DNA of 64,000 nt, taken from positions 873,001 to 937,000 of the forward strand of contig NZ_JAPENL010000002.1 in the NCBI RefSeq assembly GCF_026342015.1, written 5' to 3'. Within the stretch, counting starts at the first letter, position 1. Each line of letters begins with the position of its first letter. The notes beneath the pieces are model-generated. The model worked only from the letters and a program-made list of their open reading frames with translations. It did not search any database and had not been told where the DNA came from. Shown here piece after piece: positions 8,532-16,140 of this stretch. A program made the translations under genes and the position numbers. This DNA comes from Micromonospora lupini (GTDB lineage: Bacteria > Actinomycetota > Actinomycetes > Mycobacteriales > Micromonosporaceae).

Positions 8532-9500
8532 TCAGCGGGCGGCCACCGCCACCGGGTCGACCACCGCGACCGGGTCGGTCACCGCGCTGGACTGCGGCAG
8601 GGACGTCGGCCGGGTCGGTGCCCTGGTGGCGAGGTTCGCGGCGATCAGGGCGGCGATGGTGATCGCAGCGCCGACCAGCTCGACCGCCTCCGGCCGGTAG
8701 CCGCGGGCGATCTGCACGACAAAGGTGGTCACCGGGACCAGGTTCATGAACAGGGCCGCGTTGGCGGCGCCCAGCCGCTGCACGCCAGTGTTCCACGCCA
8801 GCACCGCGACGACGGCGGCGACGATCACGGCGTACGCCAACTGCGGGGTGACCGCCACGAGGTCGGCGGCGGCCGGCGCGTGCTGCCACCCGACGGCGTC
8901 GGCGCCGATGCTCGCGGCAAGCATGGCTGCCGTGCCGGCGAGCGCGGTCAGCGTGGTGAAGCGCAGCGGCGACCAGGCGCCGAACCGGCTGGCGCCGTGG
9001 GTGTAGATGCCCCAGCCGAGCACCGCGCCGATCATCATGAGCCCGCCGAGACCGAACTGGCCGAGACCGGCCAGGCTCCCGCGGGTGATCACCAGGCCGA
9101 CTCCGAGGAGCGCCACCAGGGAGAGGGCCAGCAGGAGGGGCTTCGGTCGTACGCCGTCACGGGCCCACCGGACAAGCTGGGTGATGACAGGCGTGGTGGC
9201 CACGAAGAGGGAGATCTGCTGCGGGGCGGCGTGTTCGAGCGCCAGGTTGGTGAGCAGGTTGAAGCCGGCGAAGCCGACGACGCCGAGCACCACGACCTCG
9301 ACCCCCCGTCCGCCGAGCCGCAGCGCGGCCGAGCCCTCGCGGAGCAGCAGGACGGCGACCAGGATGACGGCGGCGAGCAGGTAGCGGGCGGTGGTCAGGT
9401 TGAGCGGGTCGACCCTGCTCAGCGCGCTGGCCAGGATCGGGAACATCGCGCCCCAGGCGAGCACGGCGAGCAGCGGGTAGGCGGCGGCGCGGGATCGCAT
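8532..9500 (-). CDS. EamA/DMT family transporter
   Basis: A 322-residue membrane protein with about ten hydrophobic helices in two EamA repeats, the usual drug/metabolite exporter layout (first repeat opens AYPLLAVLAWGAMFPILASA). It should sit in the plasma membrane; the substrate is unknown. I prefer the ATG at 9500 because GGAG lies 6-7 nt upstream; an in-frame TTG at 9512 is the alternative. It is divergent from an ArsR-type regulator, and two identical palindromes fill the shared 91-bp promoter region, so it is probably repressed by that regulator. Confidence 0.9.
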   Translation of the reverse strand: MRSRAAAYPLLAVLAWGAMFPILASALSRVDPLNLTTARYLLAAVILVAVLLLREGSAALRLGGRGVEVVVLGVVGFAGFNLLTNLALEHAAPQQISLFVATTPVITQLVRWARDGVRPKPLLLALSLVALLGVGLVITRGSLAGLGQFGLGGLMMIGAVLGWGIYTHGASRFGAWSPLRFTTLTALAGTAAMLAASIGADAVGWQHAPAAADLVAVTPQLAYAVIVAAVVAVLAWNTGVQRLGAANAALFMNLVPVTTFVVQIARGYRPEAVELVGAAITIAALIAANLATRAPTRPTSLPQSSAVTDPVAVVDPVAVAAR

Positions 9501-9513
9501 CGTCAGCTCCAAT

Positions 9514-9575
9514 GTTCGAGTATCTTCGAACTAACAACACCGACCATAGGGTGTTGTTCGAATGTTGTCGAACAA
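9514..9575. promoter_or_regulatory. twin operator palindromes between eamA-type gene and arsR-type gene
   Basis: Two identical sites GTTCGA-N6-TCGAAC occupy 9514-9531 and 9556-9573; the second extends to TTGTTCGA-N6-TCGAACAA (9554-9575). Their centres are 42 bp apart, four helical turns, so both would face the same side of the DNA. Position and symmetry suit a dimeric winged-helix ArsR-type repressor encoded at 9592. The palindromes are directly visible; the regulator assignment is inferred. Confidence 0.8.
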
Positions 9576-9591
9576 GGGTTAGACTGGTCAC

Positions 9592-9897
9592 ATGGAGCCG
9601 CACGAACCCGACCTGACCGCCGTACCGGTCACCGCCGTGCTGGCCGCACTCGCCGACGACGTGCGGCTGCAGATCGTGCGGGCGCTCGCCGAGCGCGGCG
9701 AGGCGGCCTGCGGCAGCTTCGACTTCGGCGTCTCCAAGGCGACCCGCAGTCACCACCTCAAGGTGCTGCGCGAGGCGGGCCTCACCCGCACCCGGGCCGC
9801 CGGCACCAGCCGGCTGGTCCGGCTCCGCCGCGACGAGTTGGACAAGCGGTACCCGGGCCTCCTGGACGCCGTCCTCACCCCACGTTCTCCAGCCTGA
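9592..9897 (+). CDS. ArsR-type winged-helix transcriptional regulator
   Basis: A 101-residue winged-helix protein. The helix-turn-helix reads LAALADDVRLQIVRAL...SKATRSHHLKVLREAGL (about residues 18-63), the classic ArsR fold. The only Cys (CGSFDFG, around residue 39) does not form a recognised metal site, so a non-metal signal is more likely. ATG at 9592. It is divergent from the EamA transporter and flanked by twin palindromes, so it probably represses both genes. Confidence 0.93.
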   Translation: MEPHEPDLTAVPVTAVLAALADDVRLQIVRALAERGEAACGSFDFGVSKATRSHHLKVLREAGLTRTRAAGTSRLVRLRRDELDKRYPGLLDAVLTPRSPA

Positions 9898-10003
9898 CGC
9901 CATCACCCTCGCCACCGTCACCGCTCGCCGCTGATGCGGGGCGGGCGTTCAGCGGCGTCCCGGGCCGCGCGGGCGCCGAGCGGCGTCCCGGGCGGGCGCG
10001 GAC

Positions 10004-10112
10004 GTTTACCCGCGGCCCCGGAGGCGCGGGCGCTGAGCAGCGTCCCGGCGGGTGCGGAGGTTTACCCGCGGCCCCGGAGGCGCGGGCGCTGAGCAGCGTC
10101 CCGGCGGGTGCG
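10004..10112. repeat. 56-bp tandem duplication in the arsR-doxX gap
   Basis: A 56-bp unit beginning GTTTACCCGCGGCC at 10004 is repeated at 10060 and breaks off at 10112. Looser relatives (AGCGGCGTCCCGGGC and similar, 9944-9999) suggest older copies. It fills much of the 334-bp non-coding gap 9898-10231 downstream of two convergent genes. I see no gene in this gap. Confidence 0.85.
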
Positions 10113-10231
10113 ACCCTGCCGGGCGGACGCTGTCGAGCTGATTCGGTCCACGGCATCAGCGGAGGCCGCCACGCGAGCGCGCCGCCGGAGCCGCCTCGTC
10201 GAGGCTCCGGCGGCGCGCGGTACGGGTGCGA

Positions 10232-10681
10232 TCAGGCGGAAACGGGTGCGGGGTCGGCCACCGACGCCTGTGGAGCGTCGGCGCGACGCCGGGCGAACAG
10301 CGCGTCGAGCGCCCAGGGACCCGAGCCGAGTGCCGCGACCAGCAGGAACGACCAGCAGAAGAGCGCCGACAGCTCACCGCCGTTGTGCAGCGGGAGCAGG
10401 TCTTCGGGCTGGTGGACCACGAAATAGGCGTACGCCATCGAGCCGGAGGCGAGGAGCGCGGCGGGCCGGGTGAGGAGCCCGGCCAGGACCAGCGCGCCGC
10501 AGACCAGTTGGATCAGCGCGGCCCACCAGCCCGGCCAGGAGCCGAACGGTATGGCCGCACCGGTCGTCGGGTTGCCGCCGAACAACCCGAAGACCGAGGA
10601 CAGGCCGTGCAACATGAACAGCAGGCCGGTCACGATGCGGAACAGGGACAGGGTCGGCCCGCCGAGCCGAGAGACGTTCAT
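10232..10681 (-). CDS. DoxX family membrane protein
   Basis: A 149-residue protein with four hydrophobic helices and the DoxX opening SLFRIVTGLLFMLHGLSSVFG. DoxX relatives act in the plasma membrane in redox or detoxification roles that differ between species. I chose the ATG at 10681 because GGAGG lies 5 nt upstream; the ATG at 10693 has no ribosome binding site. A 10-bp inverted repeat (10690-10699 and 10709-10718, one mismatch) covers the translation start region and could be an operator. The upstream DNA is unusually AT-rich for this genome. Confidence 0.92.
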   Translation of the reverse strand: MNVSRLGGPTLSLFRIVTGLLFMLHGLSSVFGLFGGNPTTGAAIPFGSWPGWWAALIQLVCGALVLAGLLTRPAALLASGSMAYAYFVVHQPEDLLPLHNGGELSALFCWSFLLVAALGSGPWALDALFARRRADAPQASVADPAPVSA

Positions 10682-10689
10682 GGAGACCT

Positions 10690-10718
10690 CCATCGAAGGG
10701 GATAGATGCCTTCAATGG
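10690..10718. promoter_or_regulatory. possible operator at the doxX 5' end
   Basis: CCATCGAAGG (10690-10699) and CCTTCAATGG (10709-10718) form a 10-bp inverted repeat with one mismatch and a 9-bp spacer, overlapping the doxX 5' untranslated region. Size and position suit a dimeric repressor, but none is encoded next to it. Confidence 0.35.
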
Positions 10719-10962
10719 TGGGGCACGAATGTATCCAGGATAATAAATTCCTTGCTAGTGGGAAAATCCCCGACCGAAACATTTCGGCACCGGCGCTGGA
10801 CGGCCCCGGTCCGCGACCTGATCGCTACGCCACCTCGCTCGCCGAGATGGCGTTGTTCTTGATCGACCGAAGGATCGAGACCATGCGGTCGGCGTCGATA
10901 CGCTGCGAGAGCGCCGCAGTGGCCGCCGACTGCGCAATCCGACAAGTAGCCGGTCCGTCAGT

Positions 10963-11142
10963 GTGGGCAGCGTTGCCACAGAGATCGAGCAGGTCATCGC
11001 CTCGACAGAGGGAACCCGAAGCCCGGCAGTCCTGCAACAGGTCGGCGGCCAACTGACCGGCGCACGTCGGTCGGCCCAGGAGGCGTGCAAGCTACTGCGC
11101 CTATCGAAGGACACCCTGCGGGGCGATCTGCGTTCGATCTGA
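10963..11142 (+). pseudogene. possible remnant of a small helical protein
   Basis: From a GTG at 10963 the frame gives 59 residues with a mostly helical, charged pattern (SVATEIEQVIAS, then GARRSAQEACKLLRL, ending TLRGDLRSI). It resembles the C-terminal half of short actinobacterial helical-bundle proteins. There is no ribosome binding site, GC3 is lower than in neighbouring genes, and the opposite strand is also open here (10825-11052, ending NNAISASEVA). I regard it as a decayed fragment and cannot say which strand was the ancestral gene. Confidence 0.3.
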
Positions 11143-11143
11143 T

Positions 11144-11269
11144 CTATGCCTTCTCGGGCTCTTCGGCGACATAGGTGCCCTTGCCCTGGTGGCCCTCGAC
11201 CAGGCCGCGCTCGCGGAGAATCCGCAGCGCGATGATCCACGCTGTATCGCCGATGTTGGGCTGTCCAAC
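11144..11269 (-). pseudogene. GntR-family regulator remnant (C-terminal half of the HTH domain)
   Basis: The 41 codons before the TAG at 11146-11144 read WIIALRILRERGLVEGHQGKGTYVAEEPEKA, the recognition helix and wing of a GntR winged helix. The frame is closed by a stop (TAA, 11272-11270), and no start or first helices precede it. In the neighbouring frame just upstream, DPLRFADIAASRKL looks like the first GntR helix, so a deletion of most of helix 2 with a frameshift is likely. Non-functional as it stands. Confidence 0.6.
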
Positions 11270-11376
11270 TTACGGGATGCCGCGATATCGGCGAAACGGA
11301 GTGGATCACCGACCGGCGGTGCGTGAGCAGGGGCGCCGGGCTGCGGCGGGATGCCCGCATCGGCGAGGATCGGCGG

Positions 11377-12015
11377 ATGATCACACAGACGACAGCACGG
11401 CGACGGGCCAGCGCGGCCAGCGCGGCGGTCGCGGCGGTCGCGGCGGTTCTCCTGCTCGCCGCCTGCACGATCGACGAGCATCGCTACCAGGGCGGGGATC
11501 CCACGGGACCGCCGCCGCCCCCACGCGTGCACCCGACCGCGACCCCGGCCGCGACCCCTTCGGCGAGCGCCGACCCGCTGGCCGACTGCCCGGCCTCGGG
11601 CGTGCGGATCCGGTCCACGGGAGGGGACGCGGCGATGGGTCTGCGCGCGCTCGGCGTGGAGCTGATCAACTGCGGTGAGCGCCCCTACCGGCTCAACGGC
11701 TACCCGGTGCTGTGGGTCCTGGACGAGCAGCGCAAGCCGATCATCCTGAGCGTGGTCAACGGCGCAAAGGAGATCACGTCGGGCTTCGACGAGCCGCCGC
11801 GGCCGGTCACGCTGCAGAGGGGCGAGCGGGCCGTCGCCACAGTCCTCTGGCGCAACCTGGTCACCGATTCCGAAGTGGTGGCCACCGCCGGGACGTACCT
11901 GACTGTCGCGCCGTCCGCCGGCCAGCCGGCCGAGGAGGTCGACCCGGACGGGCCGGTCGACGTGGGCAACACCGGCCAGATCGGCGTCAGCGCCTGGAAG
12001 AAAGCTACGACGTGA
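11377..12015 (+). CDS. exported lipoprotein, DUF4232-like
   Basis: A 212-residue predicted lipoprotein: Arg-rich start, hydrophobic stretch, and lipobox LLAAC near residue 29, followed by a Pro/Thr linker. The mature domain (from about residue 66: DCPASGVRIRS, then NCGERPYRLNGYPVL) has two Cys residues and the pattern of DUF4232 beta-sandwich proteins. It should be anchored to the outer face of the membrane; role unknown. ATG at 11377. Its last 11 bp overlap the tail of the ABC permease on the other strand. Confidence 0.85.
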   Translation: MITQTTARRRASAASAAVAAVAAVLLLAACTIDEHRYQGGDPTGPPPPPRVHPTATPAATPSASADPLADCPASGVRIRSTGGDAAMGLRALGVELINCGERPYRLNGYPVLWVLDEQRKPIILSVVNGAKEITSGFDEPPRPVTLQRGERAVATVLWRNLVTDSEVVATAGTYLTVAPSAGQPAEEVDPDGPVDVGNTGQIGVSAWKKATT

Positions 12016-12901
12016 TGTCCTTGCGGGTGAAGCGCCAGAAGGCCAACCCCCAGAACAGCGTCGCGTAGCTGATCGCCGAGATGCAGCCGCGGACCACGTC
12101 GTCGGTCTGCACCGGGGTCGACAGCAGCCCCAGCCAGGCGGTGCTGAAGTGGGTGGGCAGGAAGTCGCGCAGCGCCCCCAGCGCGGTGATCTGGTCCAGG
12201 ATGCTGGACAGGATCCACAGCAGAACCGCCCCGCCGACCGCGCCCAGCGCGGCGTCCGTCGTCACCGACAGCAGGAACGCCAGGCCGGCCACCACCAGGA
12301 GTACGACCGCCAGGTAGCCGAGCACGGCCAGCAGCCGCAGCAGCCCCTCGGTCGGCTCCAGTTCGGCGGCGACCGTGCTGCGCAGCGGCGACCAGCCGTA
12401 GCGCAGGGTGCCGGCGAGCAGGGCGGTGACGGCCAGCAGCAGCAGGGCCAGCCCCGAGTACGCGAGCGCGACCACAAGCTTCACCGTCAGCAGACGGGCC
12501 CGGGGCACCGGAACGGCCAGCAGGTAGCGCAGGCTGCCCCAGCTCGCCTCGCTGGCCACCGTGTCGCCGCAGAACAGCGCGACGACCACGACCAGCAGGA
12601 ACGACGCCGACACGAAGATGGAGAAGAGGGTGAAGTTGAGCCCTCCGGAGGTGGCCAGGTCGACAAGACTGGCGAACTCGTTGTTGCCGTTGTCGTCGTG
12701 GCCCCCGGAGTTGAACTGGAAGGCGATCAGGATGATCAGCGGCAGCAGCACCATGAACCCGAGCGCCAGCTGGGTCCGGCGCCGGGACGCCTGCCTGCGG
12801 AACTCCGCCGCGAAGGGCATGGTGGCCGAGGGCCGGTAGCCCCGGGCCGCACCGGCCGGGTCGGTGACGCCCACGGGCGCCTCGACGGACGATCCAGCCA
12901 T
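12005..12901 (-). CDS. ABC-2 type transporter permease
   Basis: A 298-residue membrane protein with about six hydrophobic helices. A first helix (LALGFMVLLPLIILIAFQF) is followed by an extracellular Gly/Asn/Asp-rich loop, matching the ABC-2 exporter permease layout. It is translated with the upstream fusion gene: that gene's TGA overlaps this ATG (TGATG, 12903-12899), so the two products should be made in equal amounts. The partner ATPase is the C-terminal domain of the upstream protein. GTG at 12904 is an alternative start. Confidence 0.9.
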   Translation of the reverse strand: MAGSSVEAPVGVTDPAGAARGYRPSATMPFAAEFRRQASRRRTQLALGFMVLLPLIILIAFQFNSGGHDDNGNNEFASLVDLATSGGLNFTLFSIFVSASFLLVVVVALFCGDTVASEASWGSLRYLLAVPVPRARLLTVKLVVALAYSGLALLLLAVTALLAGTLRYGWSPLRSTVAAELEPTEGLLRLLAVLGYLAVVLLVVAGLAFLLSVTTDAALGAVGGAVLLWILSSILDQITALGALRDFLPTHFSTAWLGLLSTPVQTDDVVRGCISAISYATLFWGLAFWRFTRKDITS

Positions 12902-15765
12902 CACCTGTCACCGCTTCCCCGTGAGTTGTCGCCCACCAGGGCGAGGAACGCGTCCTCCAGGCGCCGCCGGGGCACCACCCGGTCCACCCCGATGCCGGCG
13001 CGCACCAGCTCGGCCACCACCTCGCTGCGGGCCGTGCCGTTGGTGTCGACCACCAGCTGCCCGTCGCTCTCCGGTAGCACCCGTACGCCGTGCAGCCGAT
13101 CCAGCACCGCCCGCGCCGCCACCGGGTCGGTGACGTCGAACAGGACGCTCGGCGACTCGCCCACGATCTCCTGCACCGGCCCGGACGCGACGATCCGGCC
13201 CTTGTTCACCACGACGGCGTGCGTGCAGGTCTGCTCGACCTCGGCCAGCAGGTGGCTGGAGACCAGCACCGCCCGACCGTCGGTGGCGTAGCGCTGGAGG
13301 ACGCGGCGCATCTCGGCGATCTGCGGCGGGTCGAGCCCGTCGGTCGGCTCGTCCAGCACCAGCAGCTCGGGAAGACCGAGCATGGCCTGGGCGATGGCGA
13401 GCCGTTGACGCATGCCGTGGCTGTAGTTCTTGATCTTCCGGTGCACCGAGTCGCCAAGCCCGGCGATCTCCAGGGCCGCGTCGAAGTGCGCGTCCTCCCA
13501 GGGCCGTCCGGTGGCCCGCCAGTACGCCTTCAGGTTCTCCAGACCCGACAGGTGCGGCAGGAACCCGGGCCCCTCCACCAGCGCCCCGATCCGGGACAGC
13601 ACCGGCGAGCCGGGTACCAGCCGACGGCCGAACACGTAGATCTCCCCGGCGGTCGGCTGGGTCAGCCCCATCAGCACCCGCAGGGTGGTGGTCTTGCCGG
13701 CGCCGTTCGGCCCGAGCAGACCCACCACCTGACCCGGGTGCACCTCGAAGTCCACGTTCGACACGGCGACGAAGCCGTCCGCGTACTCCTTGCGCAGCGC
13801 GCGCACGGCCAGCGGGGTGTCCGCGTACTCCGGATGCACGGAGCGGTCCTGGCGTCGGTGCCGGCGGCGGACCACGGCGACGACCACGACGAGCCCGATC
13901 ACGATGGCGGCGAGCAGGCCGGCGAGCACCCAGCGCCAGAGCGTCGCCGCGGTGGGGATCGGCTCGCCGTCGACAGTGGGCAGGCTGACCGCGCCGTCCG
14001 CGGCCACCGTGTAGACGGTGGGCTCGGCGGGCGTGGTGTACGCCTGGTCGGAGGTGGCGACCACCAGTCGCAGCCGGTGCCCGGCCTCGACGCGGCGGAC
14101 GATCCCGGGCAGCGTGACGGTGACCGGGCGGGCGTCCTGGACCTGTTTCGGCAGGCCGGTGAGCCGAACGGGGGCGACCAGTCCGTTCGGCAGGGTCGCC
14201 GTGCCGTCGGGGTCGACGTCGTAGAGCTTGACGAAGAGCACGGCCTCCCCGGTCGGCGAGGCGGCCCGCACGGTCACAGTTGGTGCTCCCGCCACGTCGA
14301 CGGCCTCGGTCAGCGGCGCCGACTCGAAGCGCGCGTGCTGGCCGGGCACGTCGCCGGCCACCCCGTCGAGCAGCGAGGCGAGGCCACCGGCGAACGGGAT
14401 CGAGGAGATGGCGGCCGGGTTGCCGTTCGGCGGGTTGGCGATCGGCTGCGCCGGGCCGGCGACCGCGACGTCGCGGCGGGCGTTGCCGGCCAGGCCCGGA
14501 TAGTCGACGCGGCGGAATCCGGTGGCGACCAGACCCCTGTCGAGCGCGTCGAAGCCGGCGATCCGCGACCAGGTGAAGTCGTCGCCCGGCGCGTCGCCCT
14601 CGCCCTTGACGTAGTGGTCGAGCCACTGGACGGTCAGGAACTTCACCCGGTCCTCGTCCGAGCGGGGTCCACTGCCGCCGTCGTGCCCACCGGTGAACCA
14701 GGCGACGCGTACGGGGGTGCCGGCGACGGCGATGCCCTTCGCGTTCGCGTCCGCCTCGCCGAGCGGAAAGAGAGTGTCCGCCTCGCCCTGTACCAGCAGG
14801 GTGGGGGCCTTGATCCGGTCCAGCACACCGGCCGGGCTGGAGCGGCGCAGCAGGTCCACGGCCGCCTGGTCGGCGCGGCCGGCGGTGGCGATCCGCAGGT
14901 ACGCGGCGCACACGTCGGCGGCGAACCGGCCGCAGGACGGGTCGGCGGCACCGGCCGGGGCCCCTCCGGGAGCGGTGCCCGGGCCCTCGCCAGGCCCCGG
15001 GCTCGGCGGGCCGGCCGACGCCGGCGCCCCCTGCGGCTGGGCGGCGGTCGCTCCGGAGAGCCCGGCCGGACCGGAGCCCACGTTGCCGCCCCCACCGAAG
15101 AAGAGACCCGCCCAGCCCTTCTTGAAAACGCCCTCGGTCGGCGCCCCGCCGGTGCTCTCCGGGAGGAACGCCCGGGACAGGTCGTTCCAAGTGATCATGG
15201 GGACGATCGCGTCCACCCGACGGTCCTGGGCGGCAAGCAACAGCGCCAGACCGCCGCCGTACGAGCCGCCGACCACGCCGACCTTCGGGTCGCCCGGGGC
15301 GTCGGTGCGCACCTCGGGCCGGGCGGCCAGCCAGTCCAGCAGCCGCTGGGCGTCGCGCACCTCGTAGTCCGGGTTGTCCAGGTGGATCTCGCCGCCGCTA
15401 CGGCCGAAACCCCGCGCGGTCCAGGTGAGCACCGCGTAGCCGCGCCCCGCGAACTCCTCCGCGTCGGAGCGCACCGACTCCTTGGTCCCGCCGAACCCGT
15501 GCGCCAGCAGCACCGCCGGGACCTTCCTGCCGGACGACGCGTCGTCCGGCAGGTAGAGGGTGGTGTCCAGGTCGACGGGCTGGTCACCGGACGGTCCGGA
15601 GCGGACCGTGAGCATCGCGCTCTGGGTGCGTACGCCCGATCCCTGCGGCCACACCGCCCAGGTGACGGCGACCGCCAGCAGCACGACGACCGCCGCTGCG
15701 GCTATCGCGCGGCGGCGGGTGGGCAGGGCACGCCGGAACCACGCGGCCGGCGACGGCGATCTCAT
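12901..15765 (-). CDS. fusion of CocE/S15-type alpha/beta hydrolase and ABC transporter ATPase
   Basis: A 954-residue fusion. Residues 19-39 form an N-terminal membrane anchor. Residues about 50-400 are an alpha/beta hydrolase: oxyanion region LLAHGFGGTKES, nucleophile Ser168 in GGSYGG, Asp in GEADTLFP, His in TGGHDGG. About 430-600 is a beta-sandwich like the C-terminal domain of X-Pro dipeptidyl peptidases and CocE. About 610-634 is a second membrane helix. The rest is an ABC ATPase with GPNGAGKT near 680, YSHGMRQR signature and LLVLDEPTDGLDP. The inferred topology puts the hydrolase outside and the ATPase inside. The permease gene overlaps its stop. GTG at 15774 is an alternative start. 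Confidence 0.92.
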   Translation of the reverse strand: MRSPSPAAWFRRALPTRRRAIAAAAVVVLLAVAVTWAVWPQGSGVRTQSAMLTVRSGPSGDQPVDLDTTLYLPDDASSGRKVPAVLLAHGFGGTKESVRSDAEEFAGRGYAVLTWTARGFGRSGGEIHLDNPDYEVRDAQRLLDWLAARPEVRTDAPGDPKVGVVGGSYGGGLALLLAAQDRRVDAIVPMITWNDLSRAFLPESTGGAPTEGVFKKGWAGLFFGGGGNVGSGPAGLSGATAAQPQGAPASAGPPSPGPGEGPGTAPGGAPAGAADPSCGRFAADVCAAYLRIATAGRADQAAVDLLRRSSPAGVLDRIKAPTLLVQGEADTLFPLGEADANAKGIAVAGTPVRVAWFTGGHDGGSGPRSDEDRVKFLTVQWLDHYVKGEGDAPGDDFTWSRIAGFDALDRGLVATGFRRVDYPGLAGNARRDVAVAGPAQPIANPPNGNPAAISSIPFAGGLASLLDGVAGDVPGQHARFESAPLTEAVDVAGAPTVTVRAASPTGEAVLFVKLYDVDPDGTATLPNGLVAPVRLTGLPKQVQDARPVTVTLPGIVRRVEAGHRLRLVVATSDQAYTTPAEPTVYTVAADGAVSLPTVDGEPIPTAATLWRWVLAGLLAAIVIGLVVVVAVVRRRHRRQDRSVHPEYADTPLAVRALRKEYADGFVAVSNVDFEVHPGQVVGLLGPNGAGKTTTLRVLMGLTQPTAGEIYVFGRRLVPGSPVLSRIGALVEGPGFLPHLSGLENLKAYWRATGRPWEDAHFDAALEIAGLGDSVHRKIKNYSHGMRQRLAIAQAMLGLPELLVLDEPTDGLDPPQIAEMRRVLQRYATDGRAVLVSSHLLAEVEQTCTHAVVVNKGRIVASGPVQEIVGESPSVLFDVTDPVAARAVLDRLHGVRVLPESDGQLVVDTNGTARSEVVAELVRAGIGVDRVVPRRRLEDAFLALVGDNSRGSGDR

Positions 15766-16140
15766 GCGGCACACGGTACGGCTCGCAGCCTGAGCATTGG
15801 CTGAGATCCGCCGTACGTCCGTCCGGTTGCCCCGATCGGTGCGCGGGCTCGGTGCGACCGCGCATCGTCCGGCGCGGCCCAGCGAGTTGAGTTCGGATCC
15901 CGTGAATTCCGATCTTCCGCGGATATCCCCCTCGATCCCTTCATGTCACACCCACGGATGGGACGCAGCGTGGCCACAACCCCGACGAACGGTGACATCG
16001 CTCGAACTGACGCAAACCTGACTCACCGGCAACCGGTCCGCCCGTGCGGGGTTCGGTTAGTTTTCCGGTCCGGTGGACGGGACCTGTCGGCGAGCCCGAC
16101 ACCGCGCCGATCCCCCGCCCGACGCCGGAGGAGACACACC
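15766..16140. other. 375-bp intergenic region between divergent operons
   Basis: No coding frame with a ribosome binding site is visible. It must hold the promoters for the hydrolase-ABC operon (leftward) and the conservon operon (rightward). I could not assign a convincing -35/-10 pair to either. Confidence 0.6.

Noticed and set aside
13090..15804. Long plus-strand open frame antisense to the hydrolase-ABC fusion
   Set aside because: Composition is Arg/Gly/Pro/His-rich with no start signal or domain, while the minus strand shows clear hydrolase and ABC motifs. It is an antisense shadow caused by strong GC3 bias.
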